DNA of 38,952 nucleotides from assembly GCA_037178675.1 (NCBI GenBank), contig JAYMGJ010000705.1, forward strand, positions 1-38,952, written 5' to 3'. The notes under the pieces are model-generated. The model saw only the letters and a list, made by a program, of their open reading frames with translations. It did not search any database and was not told the DNA's origin. Numbering within the stretch: position 1 is the first letter of the stretch; every line of letters starts with the position of its first letter. This DNA comes from Scleroderma bovista. Lineage: Eukaryota; Basidiomycota; Agaricomycetes; Boletales; Sclerodermataceae. Below, piece after piece: positions 29,729 through 38,952 of the stretch. The position numbers were made by a program, and so were the translations under genes.

Positions 29729-30858
29729 ACACTAATAAAGCCTCACGCTTATGATGGAAGGCTTCCCCTCAAAAAAAAAAAATAACGACGGATATGACAC
29801 GACAAGTTTGGTTTCTGCCCTTCTGCCCCATCTCGATCGTGTTTCAATATACAGTAGATATGTAATCACTTTTTTACTCTGCTGTTGCTGCTGCTGCATG
29901 CGCATCTCTTTGTTTTTACACCTAGGTCAACCTAGACACTTTTTCGCTGTACGTGTGCTTGTACGTCTACACACCCCAGATTATTATTTATTACAGTGCG
30001 CTATCAAGAATTCAAGAGAATTACTACTCAGTCTTGTTGACTTAGTGATGATTGCTTCAAGTGTACATTAGAAACTTTCAATGTGAGCCTTGGTTTGGGC
30101 TAGCTACATGGCGGGAAGTTCTGTGTATCGCTACTATGCATGTGCGTATTCACTACAGTTCAGATGGTCCTATACTTGCCACTCTGGGTTACTGCCATTC
30201 GCTGGGTTCGAGAAAAGTTGCAGTGCGAGTGTTATCGAGCATCAGTAAAGGATGCCTCTCACCGAGACAAGTGTTGCAGCAGCGATAGATACATTAATAT
30301 GTATATTCATGTGACGATACAAGGAACGCGTTTGCATGCGTAGAACAGGCCATGAGTCTGAGAGCGATGCGATGAGCGTCAACTACACCTGGTGTTGACG
30401 TCATTGTCTTTTCGTTCCGTGGTGACTGTGGAAGCGAGGATCAGTCTCGTGGATCCCTAGCCACACGATGAGGGGGGGAGGGGGGCAGACATATGTACCT
30501 GATGGCCGACGGTCCATTGGCCATTGCTGTTTGGACGCAGCGGTGCGGAGCCACTTGAGTAGATGAAAGATGTGATGTACTCTCCCTAGACTGCAAAAGC
30601 ACAGTGATACATCGGTGCAAAGGAAACGAGCGCCAACTCAGCGGACAATCGTCCCCAGGCATTTTACACGATGGATAGCAGTCCTCGAACGGCACGACAG
30701 ATCCCGCACACATCGCTGCGTCATCAGTGTCGTTGTTGCCAGTGTTCCAGTGCCATTGGGCGATGGCGCTTCCAGTACTTGATGTAAATTCTCATCAAGG
30801 AGCGGCTGAGTGCAACCAATGGATCAATTGTCCAGTGAGTTGGGGGAAAACAACGTCA
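29729..30858. other. Intergenic; PSP1 3' end signals, otherwise nothing seen
   Basis: AATAAA at 29734-29739 follows the PSP1 stop by six bases, and a 12-A run lies at 29771-29782. No gene, tRNA or clear repeat is seen in the rest. The ORFs present are short and lack domains. Confidence 0.4.
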
Positions 30859-30880
30859 TTGTTTGGCGGTGTGTACGCGT
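30859..30880 (+). promoter_or_regulatory. Copy 2 of the 22-bp motif, upstream of the TPR-HET gene
   Basis: TTGTTTGGCGGTGTGTAC continues with GCGT, about 575 bases before the ATG at 31455. It marks the start of a segment also found upstream of the broken paralogue, which includes a CAACAGGTGCGA word and a C/T-rich stretch near 31150-31200. The interval 30881-31454 has no supported coding exon and is probably promoter and 5' leader. Confidence 0.4.
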
Positions 30881-31454
30881 CTACGGAGACGATCAACACC
30901 AGCTGAGTCTCGATGGCTTCGAGGACGCTGTTTGATCCCAGTCTACAGCATGGCAAGAATAGACCACGATGATTCCGCGAGGCGATTCTACTGATCGCAT
31001 GCATGCAGCCCACAGCCCATGGCAGCTGTGGATGGTCCCACCTCAAGCAGAGTCGTATCCACCACCACCACCACCAATCCCTTTCCCCATCGTCCTCGCT
31101 GCTCTCATCTTGGTACCCTACCTTGAATCGCTTGTACAACAGGTGCGAAGTCCGTCTCGTCCCCTTTCTTCCCTCACCGTACTTGTAGGCTTGCATTTAA
31201 TTCCGTATCACGAATCGCATCTCAGGTCTTCGGCCCATCCGTATGAAACTCCCTCTGTTAAAGTTCTAGCTGACCTGAACGAAGGCGCACCTCCTCATCG
31301 TCCAACAAACCATTGTCCTATCGCTTCGCGAAGGGAACCTTTGGTGAGTTCGTTTTAGGTTCCTCTTTTTAATATCTCACCTCAGTGTCCTAAAAGACCA
31401 GACACCCGCGAATTTCGGGGACCCTCCACCTCTTGTGCAATAACCGAACGAACG

Positions 31455-34400
31455 ATGACGAAGTTGGACGACCAGATTGCCCGATGTCGGAAAGAATTGG
31501 AACGTCATCCCCCAGGAGATACTGGTCGGGCTATGGCCCTCTCCAACCTCGCAAATTTCCTGTGTCATAAATTCTTGGAGACAGATATCATCGCGGATAT
31601 AGAGGAGGCCTTTGCGCTGCATCAATCAGCGTTGGACCTTCGTCCGGTGGGTCATTCTGATCGATCGGACTCACTCCATGGGCTTGCATTTTGCTTCAGT
31701 CGCCGGTACAACAAACAGGGTACCATAGCAGACTTGGAGCAGGCCATCACATTCGGTCGAGCTGCGTTAGAGCTCCGTTCCCCAGGCCACTCTGGTCGTG
31801 CTGTTACTCTCAACAACCTGGCAGATGTCCTGAGGGTGAGGTTCCTGAAACTCGGTGCGAGTGGTGATCTCGATGAGGCATTTTCGCTGCATCAATCAGC
31901 GTTGGACCTCCGTCCGCCGGGTCATTCCGATCGGTCAAACTCACTCCATAATCTCGCACTTTGCTTCAGCGACCGGTACAACAAACAGGGTACCATAGCA
32001 GACTTGGAGCAGGCCATTACACTTGGTCGAGCTGCATTAGAGTTCCGTCCCGCAGGCCACTCTTGGCGTGCCGTCTCTCTCTACAGCCTTGCATGTGACC
32101 TGAGGAGGAGGTTCCTGAAACTCGGTGCGAATGGTGATCTCGATGAGGCATTTTCGCTGCATCAATCAGCGTTGGACCTCCGTCCGCCGGGTCATTCCAA
32201 ACGGTCGGACTCACTCCATAATCTCGCAGTTTGTTTTAGCGACCGGTACGACAAACAGGGTACCATAGCAGACTTGGAGCAGGCCATCACACTTGGTCGA
32301 GCTGCGTTAGAGCTCTGTTCCTCAGGCCACTCTGGTCGTGCCAACACTCTTTACAACCTTGCAGATTACCTGAGGAAGAAGTTCCTGAAACTTCGTGCGA
32401 ATGCTGATCTCGATGAGGCAATTTCACTGCATCAACTTGCGTTGGACCTCCGTCCGCCGGGTCATTCCAAACGGCTGATGTCGCTCAACCAGTTGGTGAA
32501 CTGTCTTAGCTCCCGATATGAGAAGCTGGAAGCTGCAGCAGACTTGGATGAGCTTATCTCCCTCCGCCGAGCTATATTGGACCTCCATCCACAGGGCCAT
32601 CATGATCACGCCAAGTCTATTGACCAGCTGCTTCTCCTGCTCCGAAAGCGAATTCAGAGCCATGACATGGCTGCTGACTTGGATGAATGCATCTCCCTTG
32701 GGCACTCTGCATTGGCATCTTACGAACTTGGGAATCCTGGCCGTGCTACATACCTTCACGACCTTGTTACCGACCTTCACAGTAGGTTCCGCAAACTTGA
32801 AAACGTTTTGGACGTTCAGGAGGCACATCCTGATCACGCCGTATCCCTCCACGCCCTTCTTGTTTATGTCCAAGACCTGGTTAATGATGGAGATGTTGCC
32901 CTAGTTCTGGATAGGATTGGGGCCATTGCACAAGCCACATTGCGGCTCTGCCCCACTGGTCACCCCGATCATGCGATTTCTCTTACCACTCTCGCTGCTT
33001 TCCTTATGCGCAGGTTCCAACAACAGGGCGCTGTTGCTGATGTAGATGAAGCCATTATACTGTGTCAGGAAGTGTTAGAGGTCTGTCCATCAGGGAATCT
33101 GGCCAGTGCGCCATATTTGCACGATCTTGCAGAATATCTATCAGAGAGGTTCACCAAGCTAGCCATGCCGACTGATCTGGACAATGCCATCAAGTTCGAA
33201 CAAGCGGCATTGGCATTGCGTCCCCTAGGTCACCCTGACCAAGTAGAGTCTCTCAAATGTCTCTCCAATTATCATCAACTGAAAATCAAAGGGCTAGGTG
33301 CGAGTACTCAATCATCATGTCCCACTGGCACAACTTCTGGTTCAAGGTTCAAATACTTCATCGGAGGCATTGTTTTTGACGTCCTGAAGGGATTTCCCCT
33401 TCGCTTGTTGGACACCCGTACTGGAAAGCTATGTGACAGAGACTCGCAGATTGCACGGTTTGAGAAGAGCGGAGGATACAGCCAGCTACTGTCGTCTGCC
33501 TCAGCGCTGGATGCCCCCGCCCAAGTCATTCGCATCCGCGAAGCAGTGTCTACCTACTTCCGGTATGTCACACTGTCCCATCGGTGGGGAAGGCTCGAAC
33601 CATTGTTGCGTGACATTGATGGGAAACTCATTTATGACTTGCATCCCACCGATGGTATCTCGAAACTGCAGTCCTTCTGTCTTGCATGCTGTCGACATGG
33701 ATACTCGTGGGCTTGGAGTGATACGTGCTGTATTGACAAGGAAAGCAGCGCAGAACTCCAGGAGGCGATAGGCTCCATGTTTTCATGGTACCGGCTCTCA
33801 GCTCTCACTCTGGTCCACCTTGCTGATGTCTCAGAAACGGGCGGGCTGACAAGTAGTGAATGGTTTAAGCGTGGCTGGACCCTCCAAGAACTGTTGGCGC
33901 CCCATACGATGTTGTTCTTCACTCGGGATTGGTCGCTTTATCAGGACAGCTCCTCGAACCACAAGGAGGATAGCATCATGCTTGGCGAATTGGAACAGGC
34001 GACGGGCATCACCAAGCGACATCTCACTCATTTCCATCCGGGGGTAGATGATGCACGATCGAGGCTTCAGTGGGCATCCACACGTTGTACCACTCGGCCA
34101 GAAGACATAGCCTATTCGCTTCTGGGAGTCTTTGGTCTCCACATTCCCGTCCTATATGGGGAATCTGCGGAGAATGCCCTTGGGCGTCTACTCGCAGAGG
34201 TGATCTCAAAGTCTGGTGACACATCCATCCTGGATTGGATTGGGCAATCATCAGCATTTCACAGCTGCTTTCCTGCCACTATTACCCCATATGAAACTCT
34301 TCCTCTGACTCTGGCAGACCTCACAACACCACCTTCCACACGTAGAATTCGCAAACTTTTCTTATTCAGATCTGCGCGCAAAATGCACCAGGCGCTCTCC

Positions 34401-34826
34401 AACTTGCCACTCGCCAAATTTGCCAACTTCAGGCTTATTCTTCCGTGTATCGTCCACCGCATCAAAGCTATGATTCTAACTCGAGTGGATGCCAGTACTG
34501 CGACTCACGTCCACCAAATTCAGGCGGTAGGTCTGGCTCCTATCGATATTGCACTTTCGGAGAGACTCGAAAATACGGAGAAAGGAGTGCCATATGTCCT
34601 GATACGGCCATGGCACCCTAACTTACTTCAATCTGCCATCGATAGTGACGATGCCTCGATTCTCCAATGGCTCACACGGCTGGAGCAGCCGTTCAGTGCG
34701 CTTCTATTAAGGCAACTTCCTCACAACGAATATCGGAGGGTGGCATCGTTTTGTCGTATTATTGCTCGTCCCGCGGACTCTGCTGGTGTGTTGAAAGGCG
34801 AAGTTAATATATTGACTATCATATAG
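31455..34826 (+). CDS. TPR-HET fusion protein (1,123 residues, intact single exon)
   Basis: ATG 31455 to TAG 34824-34826. Residues about 1-615 are tetratricopeptide repeats of the mushroom type with units near 45-50 residues; the recurring pattern includes DLDEAFSLHQSALDLRPPGH, SLHNLALCFSDRY and GTIADLEQAITLGRAAL. From about residue 640 a short linker leads into a HET domain (about 700-850): YVTLSHRWG, SDTCCIDKESSAELQEAIGS, MFSWYR and WFKRGWTLQELLAP, which are the conserved HET blocks. The final 250 residues are unassigned. HET domains trigger incompatibility-type cell death in ascomycetes, while TPRs bind partners. A surveillance or allorecognition role here is inference. No NACHT or NB-ARC nucleotide-binding motif is visible, and the TPRs come before HET. 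The first TPRs are near-identical at DNA level, so unit number may vary between strains. A broken paralogue lies 1.4 kb downstream. Confidence 0.9.
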   Translation: MTKLDDQIARCRKELERHPPGDTGRAMALSNLANFLCHKFLETDIIADIEEAFALHQSALDLRPVGHSDRSDSLHGLAFCFSRRYNKQGTIADLEQAITFGRAALELRSPGHSGRAVTLNNLADVLRVRFLKLGASGDLDEAFSLHQSALDLRPPGHSDRSNSLHNLALCFSDRYNKQGTIADLEQAITLGRAALEFRPAGHSWRAVSLYSLACDLRRRFLKLGANGDLDEAFSLHQSALDLRPPGHSKRSDSLHNLAVCFSDRYDKQGTIADLEQAITLGRAALELCSSGHSGRANTLYNLADYLRKKFLKLRANADLDEAISLHQLALDLRPPGHSKRLMSLNQLVNCLSSRYEKLEAAADLDELISLRRAILDLHPQGHHDHAKSIDQLLLLLRKRIQSHDMAADLDECISLGHSALASYELGNPGRATYLHDLVTDLHSRFRKLENVLDVQEAHPDHAVSLHALLVYVQDLVNDGDVALVLDRIGAIAQATLRLCPTGHPDHAISLTTLAAFLMRRFQQQGAVADVDEAIILCQEVLEVCPSGNLASAPYLHDLAEYLSERFTKLAMPTDLDNAIKFEQAALALRPLGHPDQVESLKCLSNYHQLKIKGLGASTQSSCPTGTTSGSRFKYFIGGIVFDVLKGFPLRLLDTRTGKLCDRDSQIARFEKSGGYSQLLSSASALDAPAQVIRIREAVSTYFRYVTLSHRWGRLEPLLRDIDGKLIYDLHPTDGISKLQSFCLACCRHGYSWAWSDTCCIDKESSAELQEAIGSMFSWYRLSALTLVHLADVSETGGLTSSEWFKRGWTLQELLAPHTMLFFTRDWSLYQDSSSNHKEDSIMLGELEQATGITKRHLTHFHPGVDDARSRLQWASTRCTTRPEDIAYSLLGVFGLHIPVLYGESAENALGRLLAEVISKSGDTSILDWIGQSSAFHSCFPATITPYETLPLTLADLTTPPSTRRIRKLFLFRSARKMHQALSNLPLAKFANFRLILPCIVHRIKAMILTRVDASTATHVHQIQAVGLAPIDIALSERLENTEKGVPYVLIRPWHPNLLQSAIDSDDASILQWLTRLEQPFSALLLRQLPHNEYRRVASFCRIIARPADSAGVLKGEVNILTII

Positions 34827-35878
34827 ACCCATGGTATATGCAATAGGATATGGAGTTAGTACGGAGCATTGTATTCGATTTTTGAACAACCTCGTTGATT
34901 CTATCTGTAATTCTTCGGAGAGTTCGTCACACTTACGGTATTCCATTATGAGGCGATCTGCAGCATTATATCTCCGCCCCGATGTGCGCAGGGTTTGGTG
35001 CAGAACACCACACTGGCCAACCTCGTAAAAAATCCGCCTGGTAGAAGCCGAGATGGGATTGAAGAAAGGCCACCTCGACGCAGCAGTGTATGCAAGTTCA
35101 TTGTCGTTAAGGCCATCCTTTTCTTGGTTTTCCAAGAGATACTTGGCAGACGAAGATCATGTTTCCTCTTTGGCCCTATAAATATGTGTTACTGATTACG
35201 CGCCAATGTAAAATGAATTAACGCACGATTTTTTGCCTGACAACGTCCACCCGACTCTGGAAGAGCGTAAGCTCTTCTTGGTGCCACTCTCTGCATGCTC
35301 AGAAAGTACGGTACATACATCAGGATTGGATACGAACTCACCAGATATGATCCAGGACGTACTGTGTGCATGACCCGATCAAAGCAACGGAAGGTGGACA
35401 CGACTTCGGGATAAGGGGATAGTTTTGCCGGACGTGATGGCCAGAATCACTGATGCTGCGTATGTGAATCGTCAAGCCCTAGGGTAGATAAGGTCACCGT
35501 TTCACATACTTCTGGTGGTTTGCTGGATCGTGAAGTATATCCAGGACGAGGTTCTTCGCATGTGGGGTCTGCAAATTCTCGTATGTTGTAGTTGCCATCA
35601 GCTGAAGATGCGCACGGAAGACCCTACAGAAAGTTGACAAAGCTTGAGGATTGTCATCGCATTCAACGTTGCTCTATACTGCGAATGTGGCGGAGCCTAT
35701 CCCCATTCCCTACGAGCGAGATTCTGTGGGCCTATGGGCAGCAGAAGAGTCCTTCGCCTGATCATACGTCTGCTTGACCACCCATAGACCAACAGACAGG
35801 AAGATGGTAAATGTTTTGCCAGAGTGGTTGAGACAGAAATGGCGGCGTGCTTGATTCAGGGGTGGCGATGAAGCGACG
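34827..35878. other. Between the tandem copies, no gene seen
   Basis: The first 100 bases after the TPR-HET stop resemble those after the broken paralogue (37475 onward), so the duplication unit includes the 3' flank. The remainder shows no supported ORF or repeat. Confidence 0.45.
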
Positions 35879-35900
35879 TTGTTTGGCCGTGTGTACGCGT
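35879..35900 (+). promoter_or_regulatory. Copy 3 of the 22-bp motif, upstream of the broken TPR-HET copy
   Basis: TTGTTTGGCCGTGTGTAC continues with GCGT. It stands about 395 bases before the start of homology to the TPR coding region. The segment from here to 36273 parallels 30859-31454 with deletions. Confidence 0.4.
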
Positions 35901-36273
35901 GTATGGGGACATGCCGAGACTCTGGCTGGCTGACTCTCGGATGAGTGGTGTGGATGGTCCAACCCACCCCCGTCGTTCTCGGGTCATTCTTCCCTGTATT
36001 CTTTCATCTCGGGATGATAATAGAAGCCGCCTCATGACTGCTTGTCCAACAGGTGCGACATCTCATTGCTTCCCTCACCGTAGTTACAGGCTTGTATTTG
36101 ATTCCATATCATCTCATTTTCCAATGCTGACCTGAACGCAGTCTCACTTCCTCGTCCGATCATCGCTCCTCCAGTGAATTTGCTTTATGCTCCTCTTCCG
36201 CCTATCGCTTTAGTTTGGCAAAGACTAGACGTTCGTGAATTTTGGGAGTCTCCACCTCGCTCGCTGACCGCAC

Positions 36274-37474
36274 AAGACAAAGCTAGACGACCCCATTACT
36301 GGAAATCGGAAGTAAATGGAACGTTATTTTCCAGGAGATACTGGTCGGGCTATGGCCCTCTACAACCTTGCGGATTGCCTGGATGACAGACTCGTGGAGA
36401 TAGATGATATTGCGAATTTGGACCAGGCCATTACGCTGCATCGATCAACATTCGACCTACATCCAGCGGGTTGTCTTGTCACAAGTCGCTGTTTTTTTCT
36501 TGCTCTTTGGCCGAGGTATTACAAACAAGCTGCGATGCAGGACTTGCAGGAAGGCGGCACTCTCGGTCGAGCTGCCTTGGACAAACTTCGTCACCCGGCG
36601 GGTCATACCGATCGGTCATACTTCATGATCTCACAATTTACTTAAATGACGGTACGGTACGGTACCACACTTGGAGGATGCCATCGCACTCGGTCAGCGT
36701 TCTGACCCCCGGGCATTCTGGTCGCGCCTTTACTCTCAATAACTCTGCAAATGACATGAAGCGCAAGTTCCTGAAACTCGGTACGAATGGTGATCTCAAT
36801 AAGGCGATTTCACTCCATCGATCCTCCGTGCGGTGGGACAGCCCCATTGGCCAAGATTGTTCAACCAGCTGGCGAATCGCCTTACCTTCCGACTTGAGGA
36901 ACTGCAGGTAGCGACGGACTTGGGTGAGCTTATCATCATCCCTCGTGTTGTATTGGACCTCCATCCACTGTGACATCGTGATTGTATTATGTCTATTGAC
37001 AAACTTCTACTTTTCGTTCGAAAGCGGGTTCAGAGACGTGGCATGGCAGTTGACTTGGACAGATGTATCTTGCTTGGGAGTTCTGCGAACCCTGGAATCC
37101 TGGCTGTGCTACATATCTTCACGATTATATTACTGACCTTCACAGTAGGTTTCACACCCTAGAAACTATTTTGACCATTCAGGAGGCACATCCTGATCAT
37201 TCCGTATCTTCCCACAAACTTCTGATTTATGTTAAGGACCGCTTTCCTTCTCAAATATGCGAGCAAAATCTATCAAGTGCTCTCTCATATGGCCGATGAT
37301 GCTTCTGCTTACCAGTGGCCCACGCAGATGGAACAACCATTCAGTGCACACCTATTAAAAGAATTCCCCAGAATGAATATTGGAGAGTTGCTTCTTTTTT
37401 TCGCATTGTTGCCCGTCCTACTGATTCATATAGTGTGTTGAAAGGCGAGGTTAATACACTGACCATCGTATAGA
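36274..37474 (+). pseudogene. Broken tandem copy of the TPR-HET gene, HET domain deleted
   Basis: Homology to the intact gene starts at the equivalent of its ATG (here AAG at 36274) and includes FPGDTGRAMALYNLA, LGRAALDKLRHPAGH, KFLKLGTNGDLNKAISLH and EAHPDHSVSSHKLLIYV, but in changing frames. After LLIYVKD (about 37240) the sequence jumps to the equivalent of about 34655 in the intact gene, removing roughly 1.8 kb with the last TPRs and the whole HET domain. The end matches again (QPFSAHLL, then LKGEVNTLTIV in another frame) through the stop region at 37472-37474. With no start codon and several frameshifts it is not translated as one protein. Confidence 0.85.
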
Positions 37475-38221
37475 TCCATGACGCATATAATTCGATAAGG
37501 AGTTGGCGTGGAGCATGTGTTCCATGTATGAGCTATCTCATTCCATCTGTCAGCAATTCATTGGAGGTTTTGATTCCAGAGACTAGTAGTAAGTATTTCA
37601 TCGCAAGCGATTGCAGATTACGAGGGCACCATACCTCTGACGTACATATACTTCAGTAGCACAGAGGGTCATTGCAAGTCAGCTATACATAGCTTGTGAG
37701 CCTCGGGTCTATTTGGTAGGTTCGAAGTACAAAACCCTGGTCGTGATCTGACCAACTGATGCAAGAACCACCGATAAGCTCCATTGTGCCATATCTCAGT
37801 GATATGCATACAATGACCCATACCTGATTCCTCGATGTCGACATGTAATTAGATACCCAAGGTGCTGAGAATGCACAGTATGGCTTGAAAAGAATCAGCT
37901 GCGCCCACAGCCAGGAATAGAACCACCAGATATGTATTTGTTTGGAGGGCTACAGTAGTATATAGTTCTCGTAGATCAGACACCTTCCGGCAACTGTACG
38001 AATGTCGGGGCTGAGTTGACTGCAGCGGCACAAGACTGCAGAAACAGACTGGGATTTGAAGTGTAGCCAATGGCACGATGTCTTCGCATAATACCGTCCC
38101 GAAGACTTCGATTCAAGATATCAGCCTTGATTTGGTTCTGAGTACAATAGTGTAGCTAACATGAAGACAAGAGAGACGGGAGCCTAGAGGGTCATAAAGG
38201 CTTACATGCTGAAGTGTATCC
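37475..38221. other. No gene seen
   Basis: The first part is the 3' flank shared with the intact TPR-HET gene. The rest has only short frames on both strands with no recognisable feature. Confidence 0.4.
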
Positions 38222-38952
38222 TCAACGATACTGAGGAATCCGCTGAACGGTAATGTGTTGTAGGCATCCCGATAGGTGGTGATCCGCTAAACACAACTGC
38301 TTCAACATGTCTTCACTTACCCGTGGTTCGATTATTGCCTTGAACGGGTCTGAATGAGCGACTATAGTCCAGAAACGCAAGGTTACCGATCGGAAAGGTT
38401 GGATTTTCTGAGATACGGAAGCTCCAAGCATATATGCAGCGTGGATGGATGTCGATCAGCTGGCTATGTGCGTACTGAAACATACCCGACAAAATGCTTA
38501 CATGGTAAGTCGGATGTCCGATCCACGTTAAATACCACCCACCTCGTCCGAGTTCAAACGAGCAAACCTCGAGATCTTCCCCTCGCATCAATTCATCGCC
38601 GAGGGTCGAAAGCTGACAGGATCCGGGAAGATCTCTGGGTCGTCTGCTATCTGTGCAATCACCCTTGATGGTGGCATTTAGTATCCTTCTCAGTGTGCTG
38701 GAAGAGGAGGCCAACCAAAGATTCTCAATGACACAAGTGCCATCATATAGTGCTTCAAAACCTCTGCGACACGGTGAGGAAGTGTTTGATATATCTCAGT
38801 CAACATAGCTAGAAGATACAAAACACAGACGCACTCGAGAGAGCGACGGGTTTCCATCTCAAACATTCAAGTACAAACAACGTTGATTGAGCAATGAAAG
38901 TGGAGAACGGGTTTCCCACAGGCTGGTCAGTGAATGTCGCCACTTACATAGT
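38222..38952 (-). pseudogene. Decayed cytochrome P450, C-terminal half (continues past window)
   Basis: On the minus strand, P450 landmarks appear in order but in different frames: an ExxR-like ECLRWKPVA (38848-38870), PHRVAE near 38790, LYDGTCVIENLWL near 38730, DDPEIFPDP followed by VSFRPS (about 38605-38641), a heme-loop-like VCSFELGRG near 38550, and PFKAIIEPR near the C-terminus (about 38325-38350). At least two frame changes occur, and the heme-loop cysteine region is not intact in any frame. If complete, the enzyme would be a heme monooxygenase anchored in the ER. The subfamily cannot be read. Some frame changes could be missed introns, but the damaged heme loop argues for a pseudogene. 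Confidence 0.65.

Noticed and set aside
29771..29782. A12 run after the PSP1 gene as a retrocopy poly(A) tail
   Set aside because: The PSP1 copy retains its introns, so it is not a processed retrocopy; the run is a simple homopolymer downstream of AATAAA.
30200..30225. GGGTTCGAG word as a tRNA B box
   Set aside because: No matching A box or cloverleaf can be drawn around it.
1..38952. CRISPR array, bacterial operon or phage-like system
   Set aside because: Spliceosomal introns, LTR elements and fungal gene families show that the DNA is eukaryotic; no regularly spaced short repeats with unique spacers are present.

Overview
The window looks like repeat-rich, gene-poor DNA from a filamentous basidiomycete, probably an Agaricomycete and perhaps a member of the Boletales. 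The evidence is the gene structure (49-86 nt GT-AG introns) and the gene families: a HET-domain protein fused to tetratricopeptide repeats (TPRs), a DUF6698-type protein, a PIF/Harbinger transposase with a Myb/SANT-like partner, a PSP1-domain protein, a P450 fragment and Ty3/gypsy and copia-like LTRs. No rRNA, tRNA or CRISPR was seen. All homology calls are from recognition of motifs; no database search was run.

Layout. (1) 1-1966, minus: a four-exon gene with an internal Zn2Cys6-type cysteine cluster, running off the left edge. (2) 1967-6977: mostly non-coding, with a 16/17-bp minisatellite, a partial minus-strand gene at 4041-4455, a weak plus-strand ORF at 5115-5534 and a degenerate low-complexity block. 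(3) 6978-10855, plus: a DUF6698-like gene split inside its first exon by a 2,345-bp solo LTR and further damaged by a nonsense codon and a 2-nt deletion. (4) 10856-12798: low-complexity and copia-like LTR debris. (5) 12799-15558: a foldback-type DNA transposon with about 1-kb terminal inverted repeats and an 8-bp target duplication; its left arm alone carries two small solo LTRs. (6) 15701-27639: a PIF/Harbinger element with two convergent genes. Its plus-strand Myb/SANT gene is interrupted by a second 2,078-bp solo LTR and by a complete 6,335-bp Ty3/gypsy element. Its minus-strand DDE transposase has one nonsense codon. (7) 27652-29728, plus: a decayed PSP1-domain gene abutting the Harbinger right end, with a 163-bp tandem duplication. 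(8) 31455-34826, plus: an intact 1,123-residue TPR-HET gene, the best-preserved gene here, followed at 36274-37474 by a broken tandem paralogue that has lost the HET domain. (9) 38222-38952, minus: a decayed P450 C-terminal half.

The main result is the nesting order, readable to the base. Removing each insertion together with one copy of its target duplication restores a continuous reading frame in both split genes. Many nonsense codons are TGA where conserved arginine is expected or plausible, consistent with CGA-to-TGA (CpG to TpG) change acting on repeats. The most unusual signal is an ORF of about 110 aligned codons inside the two divergent solo LTRs. It is open in both copies and differs mostly at third codon positions, which suggests that the LTR family carries an unrecognised protein-coding gene.
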